DNA from: Megalopta genalis
Lineage: Eukaryota; Arthropoda; Insecta; Hymenoptera; Halictidae
Direction of reading: 5' to 3'
NCBI RefSeq assembly: GCF_051020955.1
Contig: NW_027476830.1
Coordinates: 62,001-126,000 of the forward strand
DNA: 64,000 bases
The translations under genes and the position numbers were made by a program. The number at the start of each line of letters is the position of its first letter. Position 1 is the first letter of the stretch. A model generated the notes under the pieces. The model did not search any database. It was given only the letters and a program-made list of their open reading frames with translations, and had not been told where the DNA came from. Positions 13,916-27,060 of the stretch are shown piece by piece.

Positions 13916-16190
13916 AGTTAGCTTCAAAATCCACGCGATACACATGATTTAGCTACAAATCAATGCGATATAAGTGACATAGTTTCAAATGGAGGCGAAA
14001 CGAACGAGTTAGCTTCAAATCCATGCGAGACACATGACTTAGCTTCAAATCAATGCGATGTAGAAGGTTTAGCTTCAAATCCACGCGAAACATATGATTT
14101 AGCTTCAAACACTTGGGGTATAAGTAATATAGCTTCAAATGCAGACTAATCAAACGAGTTAGCTTCAAAATCCAAGCGATACACATGATTTAGCTTCAAA
14201 TCAATGCGATGTAGTAGGATCAGCTTCAAATCCATACGATATAAGTGATATAGCTTCAAAAGTAGGGGGAACAAACGAGGTAGCTTCAAATCCATGCGAA
14301 ACAAATGGTTTAGCTACAAATACTGGTGATATAAATTATTTAGCTACAGCTGCATGCGAAGCTAACGAGTTAGCTTCAAATCTATGCGAAACACACGATT
14401 TATCTTCAAATCAATGCGATGTAGATGGTTTAGCTTCAAATCCATGTGAATCAAATGGTTTAGCTTCAAATACTTGTGATATACGATATTTAGATTGAAC
14501 TGCATGCGCAATGAACGAGTTAGCTTCAAATCCATGCGAAACACATGATTTAGCTGCAAATCAATGCGATGAAGAAGGTTTAGCTTCAAATCCATGCGAA
14601 ACAAATGATATAGCTTCAAACACTTGGGGTGTAAGTGATATAGCTTCAAATGAAGACTAATCAAACGTGTTAGCTTCAAAATCCACGCGATACACATGAT
14701 TTAGCTTCAAACACTAGCGATATAAGTAATGTAGATTCAACTGCAGGCGAAACGAACGAGTTAGCTTCAAATCCATGCGAAACACATGATTTAGCTGCAA
14801 ATCATTGCGATGTAGAAGGTTTAGCTTCAAAACAATAAGAGGTAGAAGGTTTAGCTTCAAATCAATAGAATGTAGAAGATTTAGCTTCAAATCAATGCGA
14901 TGTAGAAGATTTAGCTTCAAATCCATACGAAACACTTGATTTAGCTTCAAATCAATTCGAAGGAAAAGGTTTAGATTCAAATCCATGCGAAACAAATGAT
15001 ATAGCTTCAAATCAATGCGATGTAGAAGGTTTAGTTTCAAATCCATGCGATACACAAGATTTAGCTTCAAATCAATGCGATGTAGTAGGTTCAGCTTCAA
15101 ATCCATACGAAACACATGATTTAGCTTCAAATCAATTCGAAGGACAAGGCTTAGATTCAAATCCATGCGAAACAAATGATATAGCTTCAAATCAATGCGA
15201 TGTAGAAGGTTTAGCTTCAAATCCATGCGAAACAAATGATATAGCTTCAAATCAATGCGATGTAGAAGGTTTAGCTTCAAATCCATGCGAAACAAATGAT
15301 TTAGCTTCAAATCAATGCGAAACAAATGGTTTAGCTACAAATACTTGTGATATACATTATTTAGCTACAACTCCATGCGAAACAAACGAGTTAGCTTCAA
15401 ATCCATGCGAAACACATGATGTAGCTTCAAATTAATGCGATGTATAAGGTTTAGCTTCAAATCCATGCGAAAGACATGGTTTAGCTTCAAATCAGTGCGT
15501 TCTAGGAGGCTTAGCATCAAAACCCATGCGAAACAAACGAGTTAGCTTCAAATCCATGCGAAACACATGATTTATCTTCAAATAAATACGAAGTAGAAGG
15601 CTTAGCTTCAAATTCATGCGAAACGAAAGATTCAGCTTCAAATACTTGCGATATAAGTGATATAGCTTCAAATACAGGCGAAACGAACGAGGTAGCTTCA
15701 ATTCCATGCGAAACAAATGGTTTAGCTGCAAATCAATACGAAGTAGAAGGTTTAGCTTCAAATCCATGCGAAACAAATGGTTTAGCTATAAATACTTGTG
15801 ATATACATTATTTAGCTACAACTGCATGCGAAACGAACGAGTTAGCTTCAAATCCATGCGAAACACATGATTTATCTTCAAATAAATACGAAGTAGAAGG
15901 CTTAGCTTCAAATTCATGCGAAACGAAAGATTCAGCTTCAAATACTTGCGATATAAGTGATATAGCTTCAAATACAGGCGAAACGAACGAGTTAGCTTCA
16001 AATGCATGCGAAACACATGATTCAGCTGCAAATCAATGCGATGTAGAAGGATTAGCTTCAAATCCATGCCAAACACATGATTTAGCATCAAATCCATGGG
16101 ATGTAGAAGGTTTAGCTTCAAATCCATGTGAAACAAATGATTTAGCTTCAAACACTTGGGGTATAAGTGATATAGCTTCAAATGCAGACT
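13916..16190 (+). repeat. Mosaic tail of subregion A
   Basis: Segments match 10,972-11,205 (at 13,953, offset 2,981), 11,500-11,835 (at 14,362, offset 2,862) and 2,311-2,595 (at 15,492, offset 13,181). Between 14,714 and 15,325 the block combines the units of 11,852 onward with those of 3,280-3,440. The 15,840-16,190 part repeats the GAAACGAAAGATTCAGC unit of about 15,620 and then runs into subregion B. No gene is present. Confidence 0.8.
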
Positions 16191-17058
16191 AATCAAACGA
16201 GTTAGCTCCAAAATCCACGCTATACACATGATTCAGCTTCAAATATTTGCGATATAAGTGATGTAGATTCAAGTGCAGGCGAAACGAACGAGTTAGGTTC
16301 AAATCCATGCGAGACACATGATTTGGCTGCAAATCAATGCGATGTAGAAGGTTTGGCTTCAAATCCATGCGATACACTAGATTTAGCTTCAAATCAATGC
16401 GATGTAGAAGGTTCAGCTTCAAATACATACGACACATATGATTTAGCTTCAAATACTTCCCATATAAATGATATAGCTTCAAAAGCTGGAGGAACAAACG
16501 AGGTAGCTTCAATTTCATGCGAAACACATGATTTAGCTTCAAATCAATACGAAGTAGAAGACTTAGCTTTAAATTCATGCGAAACGAAAGATTCAGCTTC
16601 AAATACTTGCGATATAAGTGATATAGCTTCAAATACAGGCGAAACGAACGAGTTAGCTTCAAATGCATGCGAAACACATGATTCAGCTGCAAATCAATGC
16701 GATGTAGAAGGTTTAGCTTCAAATCCATGCCAAACACATGATTTAGCTTCAAATCCATGGGATGTAGAAGGTTTAGCTTCAAATCCATGTGAAACACATT
16801 ATTTAGCTGCAAATCAGTGCGAAGTAGAAGGATCAGGTTCAAATCCATGCGATTCAAATGGTTCATCTTCAAATACTTGAGAAAGACATGATTTAGCTTC
16901 AACTGCAAGCGAAAAAAACGAGTTAGCTTCAAATCAATGCGATGTAGAAGGCTTAGCTTCAAATCAATAAGAGGTAGAAGGTTTAGCTTCAGATCAATAG
17001 AATGTAGAAGGTTTAGCTTCACATCTATGCGAAGTAGAAGGTTTAGCTTCAAATCCAT
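16189..17058 (-). other. Zone open on both strands; not called coding
   Basis: The reverse strand has a 289-codon open stretch of a basic, hydrophobic decamer (HVFRMDLKLN-like). The forward strand is open over 16,323-16,880 (185 codons, LASNPCETHD-like). Both follow from a 30-bp unit with no stop in those frames. There is no start context, no codon signature separate from the repeat, and no non-repeat domain, so I read this as a by-product of the period. Confidence 0.8.
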
Positions 17059-18939
17059 GCGAAAAAAATGGTTTAGCTACAAATACTTGTGATATACATT
17101 ATTTAGCTACAACTGCATGCGAAACGAACGAGTTTGCTTCAAATCCATGCGAAACATATGATTTAGCTTCAAATCAATGCGATGTAGAAGGTGTAGCTTC
17201 AAAAGCTGGAGGAACAAACGAGGTAGTTTCAATTCCATGCGAAACAAATGATTTAGCTTCAAATCAATGCGAAGTAGATGGCTTAGCTTCAAATCCATTC
17301 GAAACAAATGGTTTAGTTACAAATACTTGTGACATACATTATTTAGCTACAACTGCATGCGAAACAAACGAGTTAGCTTCAAATCCAAGCGAAACACATG
17401 ATTTAGCTTCAAACGCTTGGGGTATAAGTGATATAGCTTCAAATGCAGACTAATCAAACGAGTTAGCTTCAAAATCCACGCGATACACATGATTCAGCTT
17501 CAAATACTTGCGATATAAGTGATGTAGATTCAACTGCAGGCGAAACGAACGAGTTAGCTTCAAATCCATACGAATCACATGATTTAGCTGCAAATCAATG
17601 CGATGTAGATGGTTTATCTTCAAATCCATGCGATACACTAGATTTAGCTTCAAATCAATGAGATGTAGAAGGTTCAGCATCAAATACATACGACACATAT
17701 AATTTAGCTTCAAATACTTCCGATATTAATGATATAGCTTCAAAAGCTGGAGGAACAAACGGGGTAGCTTCAATTCCATGCGAAACAAATGATTTAGCTT
17801 CAAATCAATGCGAAGTAGATGGCTTAGCTTCAAATCCATGCGAAACAAATGGTTTAGCTACAAATACTTGTGATATACTTTATTTAGCTACAACTGCATG
17901 CAAAACAAACGAGTTAGCTTCAAATCCATGCGAAACACATGATTTAGCTTCAAATCAATGCGATGTATAAGGATTAGCTTCAAATCCATGCGAAACAAAT
18001 GATTTAGCTTCAAACACTTGGGGTATAAGTGATATAGCTTCAAATGCAGACTAATCACACGAGTTAGCTTCAAAATCCACGCGATACACATGATTCAGCT
18101 TCAAATACTTGCGATATAATTGATGTAGATTCAACTGCAGGCGAAACGAACGAGTGAGCTTCAAATCCATGCGAAACACATGATTTAGCTGCAAATCAAT
18201 GCGATGTAGAAAGTTTAGCTTCAAATCCATGCTATACACTAGATTTAGCTTCAAATCAATGCGATGTAGAAGGTTCAGCTTCAAATACATACGACACATA
18301 TGATTTGGCTTCAAATACTTCCGATATAAATGATATAGCTTCAAAAGCTCGAGGAACAAACGAGGTAACTTCAATTCCATGCGAAACAAATGATTTAGCT
18401 TCAAATCAATGCGATGTAGAAGGTTTCGCTTCAAATCCATGCGAAACAAATGGTTTAGCTATAAATACTTGTGATATACATTATTTAGCTACAACTGGAT
18501 GCAAAACGAACGAGTTAGCTACAAATCCATGCGAAACACATGATTTAGCTTCAAATCAATGCCATGTATAAGGTTTGGCTTCAAATCGATGTGATACACA
18601 TGATTTAGCTTCAAATACTTCCGATATAAATGATATAGATTCAAAAGCTGGAGGAACAAACGCGAAACAAATGATTTAGCTTCAAATCAATGCGATGTAG
18701 AAGGTTTAGCTTCAAATCCATACGATACGCTTGATTTAGCTTCAAATCAATGCGATGTAGTAGGTTCAGCTGCAAATAGATACGACCCATATGATTTAGC
18801 TTCAAATACTTCCGAAACAAACGAGTTAGCTTCAAATCCATGCCAAACAAATGATTTAGCTTCAAATGAATGCGAAGTAGATGGCTTAGCTTCAAATCCA
18901 TGCGAAACAAATGGTTTAGCTACAAATACTTGTGATATA

Positions 18940-19800
18940 CATTATTTAGCTACAACTGCATGCGAAACAAACGAGTTAGCTTCAAAACCATGCGAAACAC
19001 TCGATTCAGCTTCAAATCAATGCGATGTAGAAGGTTTAGCTTCAAATCAATAAGAGGTAGAAGGTTTAGCTTCAGATCAATACAATGTAGAAGGTTTAGC
19101 TTCAAATCAATGCGATGTAGAGGGTTTAGCATCAAATCCATGCGAAACAAATGGTAGCTGTAAATACTTGTGATATACATTATTTAGCTACAACTGCATG
19201 CGAAACGAACGAGCTAGCTTCAAATCCACGCGAAACACATGATTTAGTTTCAAATTCATGATAAGCACATGGTTAAGCATCATATTCTTGCGAAACAAGT
19301 AGTTTAGAATCAGATACTTTTGATAAACATGATTTATCTTTAACTGCATGCGGAACAAACGAGTTAGCTCCAAATGCATGCGATACACATGATTTAGCTT
19401 AAATCAATGCGATGTAGAAGGTTTAGCTTCAAATCCCCCCGAAATCAATGATTTTGCTTCAGATACTTGCGATATAAGTGATATAGCTTCAAATGCAGGA
19501 GAGTCAAATGAGTTAGCTTCAAATCCATGCGAAACACATGATTTAGCTTCAAATCAATGCGATGTAGAAGGTTTACTTTCAAATCCATGCGAAACAAATG
19601 ATTTAGCTTGAAACACTGGGGTATAAGCGATATAGCTTCATATGCAGACGAATCAAACGAGTTATCTTGAAAATCCACGCGATACACATGATTCAGCTTC
19701 AAATACTTGCGATATAAGTGATGTAGATTCAACTGCAGCCGAAACGAACGAGTGAGCTTCAAATCCATGCGAAACACATGATTTAGCTGCAAATCAATGC
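18940..19800 (+). repeat. CCCCCC-marked block, copy 1
   Basis: This block carries unusual units: AAGCACATGGTTAAGCATC, TTTTGATAAACATGATT, and a C6 run (19,435-19,440) in an otherwise C-poor array, followed by GAAATCAATGATTTTGC. It recurs at offset 1,737-1,739 (20,680 onward) and again 5,520 further on (26,200 onward). Two bases are missing near 19,154 (AAATGGTAGC versus AAATGGTTTAG), which explains the offset change. Confidence 0.85.
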
Positions 19801-20679
19801 GATGTAAAAAGTTTAGCTTCAAATCCATGCGATACACTAGATTTAGCTTCAAATCAATGCGATGTAGAAGGTTTAGCTTCAAAACCATGCGATACACTAG
19901 ATTTAGCTTCAAACCAATGCGATGTAGAAGGTTCAGCTTCAAATACATACGACACATATGATTTAGCTTCAAATACTTCTGATATAAATGATATAGCTTC
20001 AAAAGCTGGAGGAACAAACGAGGTAACTTCAATTCCATGCGAAACAAATGATTTAGCTTCAAATCAATGCGAAGTAGATGGCTTAGCTTCAAATCCATGC
20101 GAAACAAATGGTTTAGCTACAAATACTTGTGATATACTTTATTTAGCTACAACTGCATGCGAAACAAATGGTTTAGCTATAAATACTTGTGATATACATT
20201 ATTTAGCTACAACTGGATGCAAAACGAACGAGTTAGCTACAAATCCATGCGAAACACATGATTTAGCTTCAAATCAATGCCATGTATAAGGTTTAGCTTC
20301 AAATCCATGTGATACACATGATTTAGCTTCACATACTTCCGGTATAAATGATATAGATTCAAAAGCTGGAGGAACAAACGGGGTACCTTCAATTCCATGC
20401 GAAACAAATGATTTAGCTTCAAATCAATGCGAAGTAGATAGCTTAGCTTCAAATCCATACGATACGCTAGATTTAGCTTCAAATCAATGCGATGTAGTAG
20501 GTTCAGCTGCAAATAGATACGACCCATATGATTTAGCTTCAAATACTTCCGAAACAAACGAGTTAGCTTCAAATCCATGCCAAACAAATGATTTAGCTTC
20601 AAATGAATGCGAAGTAGATGGCTTAGCTTCAAATCCATGCGAAACAAATGGTTTAGCTACAAATACTTGTGATATACAT

Positions 20680-21520
20680 TATTTAGCTACAACTGCATGC
20701 GAAACAAACGAGTTAGCTTCAGAACCATGCGAAACACTTGATTCAGCTTCAAATCAATGCGATGTAGAAGGTTTAGCTTCAAATCAATAAGAGGTAGAAG
20801 GTTTAGCTTCAGATCAATAGAATGTAGAAGGTTTAGCTTCAAATCAATGCGATGTAGAGGGTTTAGCTTCAAGTCCATGCGAAACAAATGGTTTAGATGT
20901 AAATACTTGTGATATACATTATTTAGCTACAACTGCATGCGAAACGAACGAGCTAGCTTCAAATCCACGCGAAACACATGATTTAGTTTCAAATTCATGA
21001 TAAGCACATGGTTAAGCATCATATTCTTGCGAAACAAGTAGTTTAGAATCAGATACTTTTGATAAACATGATTTATCTTTAACTGCATGCGGAACAAACG
21101 AGTTAGCTCCAAATGCATGCGATACACATGATTTAGCTTAAATCAATGCGATGTAGAAGGTTTAGCTTCAAATCCCCCCGAAATCAATGATTTTGCTTCA
21201 GATACTTGCGATATAAGTGATATAGCTTCAAATGCAGGAGAGTCAAATGAGTTAGCTTCAAATCCATGCGAAACACATGATTTAGCTTCAAATCAATGCG
21301 ATGTAGAAGGTTTACTTTCAAATCCATGCGAAATAAATGATTTAGCTTGAAACACTTGGGATATAAGCGATATAGCTTCAAATGCAGACGAATCAAACGA
21401 GTTAGCTTGAAAATCCACGCGATACACATGATTCAGCTTCAAATACTTGCGATATAAGTGATGTAGATTCAACTGCAGCCGAAACGAACGAGTGAGCTTC
21501 AAATCCATGCGAAACACATG
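20680..21520 (+). repeat. CCCCCC-marked block, copy 2
   Basis: It has the same order of rare units as 18,940-19,800, with the C6 run at 21,174-21,179. The 3' part is immediately re-duplicated by 390 bp. Confidence 0.86.
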
Positions 21521-21910
21521 ATTTAGCTTAAATCAATGCGATGTAGAAGGTTTAGCTTCAAATCCCCCCGAAATCAATGATTTTGCTTCAGATACTTGCG
21601 ATATAAGTGATATAGCTTCAAATGCAGGAGAGTCAAATGAGTTAGCTTCAAATCCATGCGAAACACATGATTTAGCTTCAAATCAATGCGATGTAGAAGG
21701 TTTACTTTCAAATCCATGCGAAACAAATGACTTAGCTTGAAACACTTGGGATATAAGCGATATAGCTTCAAATGCAGACGAATCAAACGAGTTAGCTTGA
21801 AAATCCACGCGATACACATGATTCAGCTTCAAATACTTGCGATATAAGTGATGTAGATTCAACTGCAGCCGAAACGAACGAGTGAGCTTCAAATCCATGC
21901 GAAACACATG
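21131..21910 (+). repeat. 390-bp tandem duplication (two copies)
   Basis: 21,131-21,520 and 21,521-21,910 both start ATTTAGCTTAAATCAATGCG and each contains the C6 run (21,174 and 21,564). 390 is exactly 13 units, so the register is kept. Copies differ at least at GAAATAAATGATT (about 21,329) versus GAAACAAATGACT (about 21,719). Confidence 0.93.
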
Positions 21911-23561
21911 ATTTAGCTGCAAATCAATGCGATGTAAAAAGTTTAGCTTCAAATCCATGCGATACACTAGATTTAGCTTCAAATCAATGCGATGTAGAAG
22001 GTTTAGCTTCAAATCCATGCGATACACTAGATTTAGCTTCAAACCAATGCGATGTAGAAGGTTCAGCTTCAAATACATACGACACATATGATTTAGCTTC
22101 AAATACTTCTGATATAAATGATATAGCTTCAAAAGCTGGAGGAACAAACGAGGTAACTTCAATTCCATGCGAAACAAATGATTTAGCTTCAAATCAATGC
22201 GAAGTAGATGGCTTAGCTTCAAATCCATGCGAAACAAATGGTTTAGCTACAAATACTTGTGATATACTTTATTTAGCTACAACTGCATGCGAAACAAACG
22301 AGTTAGCTTCAAATCCATGCGAAACAAATGGTTTAGCTATAAACACTTGTGATATACATTATTTAGCTACAACTGGATGCAAAACGAACGAGTTAGCTAC
22401 AAATCCATGCGAAACACATGATTTAGCTTCAAATCAATGCCATGTATAAGGTTTAGCTTCAAATCCATGTGATACACATGATTTAGCTTCAAATACTTCC
22501 GATATAAATGATATAGATTCAAAAGCTGGAGGAACAAACGGGGTAGCTTCAATTCCATGCGAAACAAATGATTTAGCTTCAAATCAATGCGATGTAGAAG
22601 GTTTAGCTTCAAATCCATACGATACGCTAGATTTAGCTTCAAATCAATGCGATGTAGTAGGTTCAGCTGCAAATAGATACGACCCATATGATTTAGCTTC
22701 AAATACTTCCGAAACAAACGAGTTAGCTTCAAATCCATGCCAAACAAATGATTTAGCTTCAAATGAATGCGAAGTAGATGGCTTAGCTTCAAATCCATGC
22801 GAAACAAATGGTTTAGCTACAAATACTTGTGATATACTTTATTTAGCTACAACTGCATGCGAAACAAACGAGTTAGCTGCAAATCCATGCGAAACACATG
22901 ATTTAGCTTCAAATCAATGCGATGTAGAAGGTTTAGCTTCAAATCCATGCGAAAAAAATGGTTTAGCTATAAATACTTGTGATATACATTATTTAGCTAC
23001 AACTGGATGCAAACGAACGAGTTAGCTACAAATCCATGCGAAACACATGATTTAGCTTCAAATAAATGCGATGTATAAGGTTTAGCTTCAAATCCATGCG
23101 AAACAAATGATTTAGCTTCAAATCAATGCGATGTAGAAGGTTCAGCTTCAAATACATAAGACACATATGATTTAGCTTCAAATACTTCCGATATAAATGA
23201 TATAGCTTCAAAAGCTGGAGGAACAAACGGGGTAGCTTCAATTCCATGCGAAACAAATGATTTAGCTTCAAATCAATGCGAAGTAGATGGCTTAGCTTCA
23301 AATCCATGCGAAACAAATGGTTTAGCTACAAATACTTGTGATATACATTATTTAGCTACAACTGCATGCGAAACAAACGAGATAGCTTCAAATCCATGCG
23401 AAACACATGATTTTGCTTCAAATCAATGCGATGTATAAGGTTTAGCTTCAAATCCATGCGATACACATGATTTAGCTTCAAATCAATACGATGTAGTAGG
23501 TTCAGCTTCAAATTCATGCGATATAAGTGATATAGCTTCAAAAGCAGGAGGAACAAACGAG

Positions 23562-24698
23562 GTGGCTTCAATTCCATGCGAAACAAATGATTTAGCTGCA
23601 AATCAATACGAAGTAGAAGGTTTTGCTTCAAATCCATACGAAAAAAATGGTTTAGCTACAAATACTTGTGATATACATTATTTAGCTACAACTGCATGCG
23701 AAACGAACGAGTTAGCTTCAAATCCCTGCGAAACACATGATTTATCTTCAAATAAATTCGAAGTAGAAGGCTTAGCTTCAAATTCATGCGAAACAATCGA
23801 GTTAGCTTCAAATCCATGCGAAACACATGATTTAGCTTCAAATCCATGCGAATCAAATGATTTAGCTTCAAATCAATGCGAAGTAGATGGCTTAGCTTCA
23901 AATCCATGCGAAACAAATGGTTTAGCTACAAATACTTGTGATATACATTATTTAGCTACAACTGCATGCGAAACAAACGAGTTAGCTTCAAAACCATGCG
24001 ATACACTAGATTTAGCTTCAAATCAATGCGATGTAGAAGGTCCAGCTTCAAATACATACGACACATATTATTTAGCTTCAAATACTTCCGATATAAATGA
24101 TATAGCTTCAAAAGCTGGAGGAACAAACGAGGTAGCTTTAATTACATGCGAAACAAATGATTTAGCTTCAAATCAATGCGAAGTAGATGGCTTAGATTCA
24201 AATCCATGTGAAACAAATGGTTTAGCTACAAATACTTGTGATATACATTATTTAGCTACAACTGCATGCGAAACAAACGAGTTAGCTTCAAATCCATGCG
24301 AAACTCATGATTTAGCTTCAAATCAATGCGATGTAGAAGATTTAGCTTCAAATCCATGCGATACACTAGATTTAGCTTCAAATCAATGCGATGTAGAAGG
24401 TTCAGCATCAAATACATACGACAGATATGATTTAGCTTCAAATACTTCCGATATAAATGATATAGATTCAAAAGCTGGAGGAACAAACGAGGTAGCATCA
24501 ATTCCATGCGAAACAAATGATTTAGCTTCAAATCAATGCGAAGTAGATAGCTTAGCTTCAAATCCATTCGAAACAAATGGTTTAGCTACAAATACTTGTG
24601 ATATACTTTATTTAGCTACAGCTGCATGCGAAACAAACGAGTTAGCTTCAAATCCATGCGAAACACATGACTTCGCTTCAAATCAATGCGATGTATAA
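23562..24698 (+). other. Longest forward open stretch (378 codons of decapeptide); not called as a gene
   Basis: Translation gives 38 decapeptide units with no other domain. The Cys is at a fixed place in most units and the composition is acidic with almost no Lys or Arg. Unit order shows the cycle clearly: IPCETND, QYEVEG, PYEKNG, TCDIHY, TACETNE; later PCDTLD, QCDVEG, TYDTYY, TSDIND, KAGGTNE; then ITCETND, QCEVDG, PCETNG, TCDIHY, TACETNE. It ends at GATGTATAAGG, a stop made by one base change from the common GATGTAGAAGG. The first codon is not a convincing start: the same frame is a continuation of the array. I see no signal peptide, promoter or ribosome-binding signal. It is best read as the part of the array with the fewest stops and no 31-bp unit. 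Confidence 0.75.
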
Positions 24699-26199
24699 GG
24701 ATTAGCTTCAAATCCATGCGAAACAAATGATTTAGCTTCAAACACTTGGGGTATAAGTGATATAGCTTCAAATGCAGACTAATCAAACGAGTTAGCTTCA
24801 AAATCCACGCGATACACATGATTCAGCTTCAAATACTTGCGATATAAGTGATGTAGATTCAACTGCAGACGAAACGAACGAGTTAGCTTCAAATCCATGC
24901 GAAACACATGATTTAGCTTCAAATCATTGCGATGTATAAGGTTTAGCTTCAAATCCATGCGATATACATGATTTAGCTTCAAATCAATACGATGTAGTAG
25001 GTTCAGCTTCAAATCCATGCGATATAAGTGATATAGCTTCAAAAGTAGGAGGAACAAACGAGGTAGCTTCAATTCCATGCGAAACAAATGATTTAGCTTC
25101 AAATCAATGCGAAGTAGATGGCTTAGCTTCAAATCCATGCGAAACAAATGGTTTAGCTACAAATACTTGTGATATACTTTATTTAGCTACAACTGCTTGC
25201 GAAACAAACGAGTTAGCTGCAAATCCATGCGAAACACATGATTTAGCTTAAAATACTTGCGATATAAGTGATGTAGATTCAACTGCTGGCGAAACGAACG
25301 AGTGAGGTTCAAATCCATGCGAAACACATGATTTAGCTTCAAATCAATGCGATGTAGAAGGTTCAGCATCAAATACATACGACACATATGATTTAGCTTC
25401 AAATACTTCCGATATAAATGATATAGCTTCAAAAGCTGGAGGAACAAACGGGGTAGCTTCAATTCCATGCGAAACAAATGATTTCGCTTCAAATCAATGC
25501 GAAGTAGATGGCTTAGCTTCAAATCCATGCGAAACAAATGATTTAGCTTCAAATCAATGCGAAGTAGATGGCTTAGCTTCAAATCCATGCGAAACAAATG
25601 GTTTAGCTACAAATACTTGTGATATACTTTATTTAGCTACAACTGCATGCGAAACAAACGAGTTAGCTTCAAATCCATGCGAAACAAATGGTTTAGCTAT
25701 AAATACTTGTGATACACATTATTTAGCTACAAGTGGATGCAAAACGAACGAGTTAGCTACAAATCCATGCGAAACACATGATTTAGCTTCAAATCAATGC
25801 CATGTATAAGGTTTAGCTTCAAATCCATGTGATACACATGATTTAGCTTCAAATACTTCCGATATAAATGATATAGATTCAAAAGCTGGAGGAACAAACG
25901 GGGTAGCTTCAATTCCATGCGAAACAAATGATTTAGCTTCAAATCAATGCGATGTAGAAGGTTTAGATTCAAATCCATACGATACGCTAGATTTAGCTTC
26001 AAATCAATGCGATGTAGTAGGTTCAGCTGCAAATAGATACGACCCATATGATTTAGCTTCAAATACTTCCGAAACAAACGAGTTAGCTTCAAATCCATGC
26101 CAAACAAATGATTTAGCTTCAAATGATTGCGAAGTAGATGGCTTAGCTTCAAATCCATGCGAAACAAATGGTTTAGCTACAAATACTTGTGATATACAT

Positions 26200-27060
26200 T
26201 ATTTAGCTACAACTGCATGCGAAACAAACGAGTTAGCTTCAAAACCATGCGAAATACTCGATTCAGCTTCAAATCAATGCGATGTAGAAGGTTTAGCTTC
26301 AAATCAATAAGAGGTAGAAGGTTTAGCTTCAGATCAATAGAATGTAGAAGGTTTAGCTTCAAATCAATGCGATGTAGAGGGTTTAGCTTCAAATCCATGC
26401 GAAACAAATGGTTTAGCTGTAAATACTTGTGATATACATTATTTAGCTACAACTGCATGCGAAACGAACGAGCTAGCTTCAAATCCACGCGAAACACATG
26501 ATTTAGTTTCAAATTCATGATAAGCACATGGTTAAGCATCATATTCTTGCGAAACAAGTAGTTTAGAATCAGATACTTTTGATAAACATGATTTATCTTT
26601 AACTGCATGCGGAACAAACGAGTTAGCTCCAAATGCATGCGATACACATGATTTAGCTTATATCAATGCGATGTAGAAGGTTTAGCTTCAAATCCCCCCG
26701 AAATCAATGATTTTGCTTCAGATACTTGCGATATAAGTGATATAGCTTCAAATGCAGGAGAGTCAAATGAGTTAGCTTCAAATCCATGCGAAACACATGA
26801 TTTAGCTTCAAATCAATGCGATGTAGAAGGTTTACTTTCAAATCCATGCGAAACAAATGATTTAGCTTGAAACACTTGGGATATAAGCGATATAGCTTCA
26901 AATGCAGACGAATCAAACGAGTTAGCTTGAAAATCCACGCGATACACATGATTCAGCTTCAAATACTTGCCATATAAGTGATGTAGATTCAACTGCAGCC
27001 GAAACGAACGAGTGAGCTTCAAATCCATGCGAAACACATGATTTAGCTGCAAATCAATGC
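26200..27060 (+). repeat. CCCCCC-marked block, copy 3
   Basis: This is copy 2 displaced by exactly 5,520 bp (184 units); the C6 run is at 26,694-26,699. It lacks the 390-bp duplication, so the duplication arose after or outside the exchange that made this copy. Confidence 0.86.

Larger units (their letters stand above)
1..16190 (+). repeat. Subregion A: mosaic of multi-kilobase duplications of family-1 units
   Basis: This part holds family-1 units with region-specific variants: tails with GATGAAGAAGG, the unit AACACTTGGGGTGTAAGTG, the motif GAAGACTAATCAAACG followed by a 31-bp unit with an extra A, and TTATTTAGATTGAACTGC. Long blocks recur at offsets of 5,074 (1 to 5,075), 8,366 (1,201 to 9,567), 6,085 (about 4,555 to 10,640), 1,060 (11,796 to 12,856) and 2,862 (11,500 to 14,362). 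Between blocks the match jumps from one ancestral segment to another, always inside a shared 30-bp core. That pattern fits repeated unequal exchange. The right limit is approximate, at the GCAGACTAATCAAACGAG motif near 16,190, after which the region-A variants disappear. No gene is visible. Confidence 0.9.

Noticed and set aside
23562..24698. A functional 378-residue Cys-rich repeat protein
   Set aside because: Its ends are set by chance stops within the array, with the same units continuing on both sides. There is no signal peptide, start context or non-repeat region.
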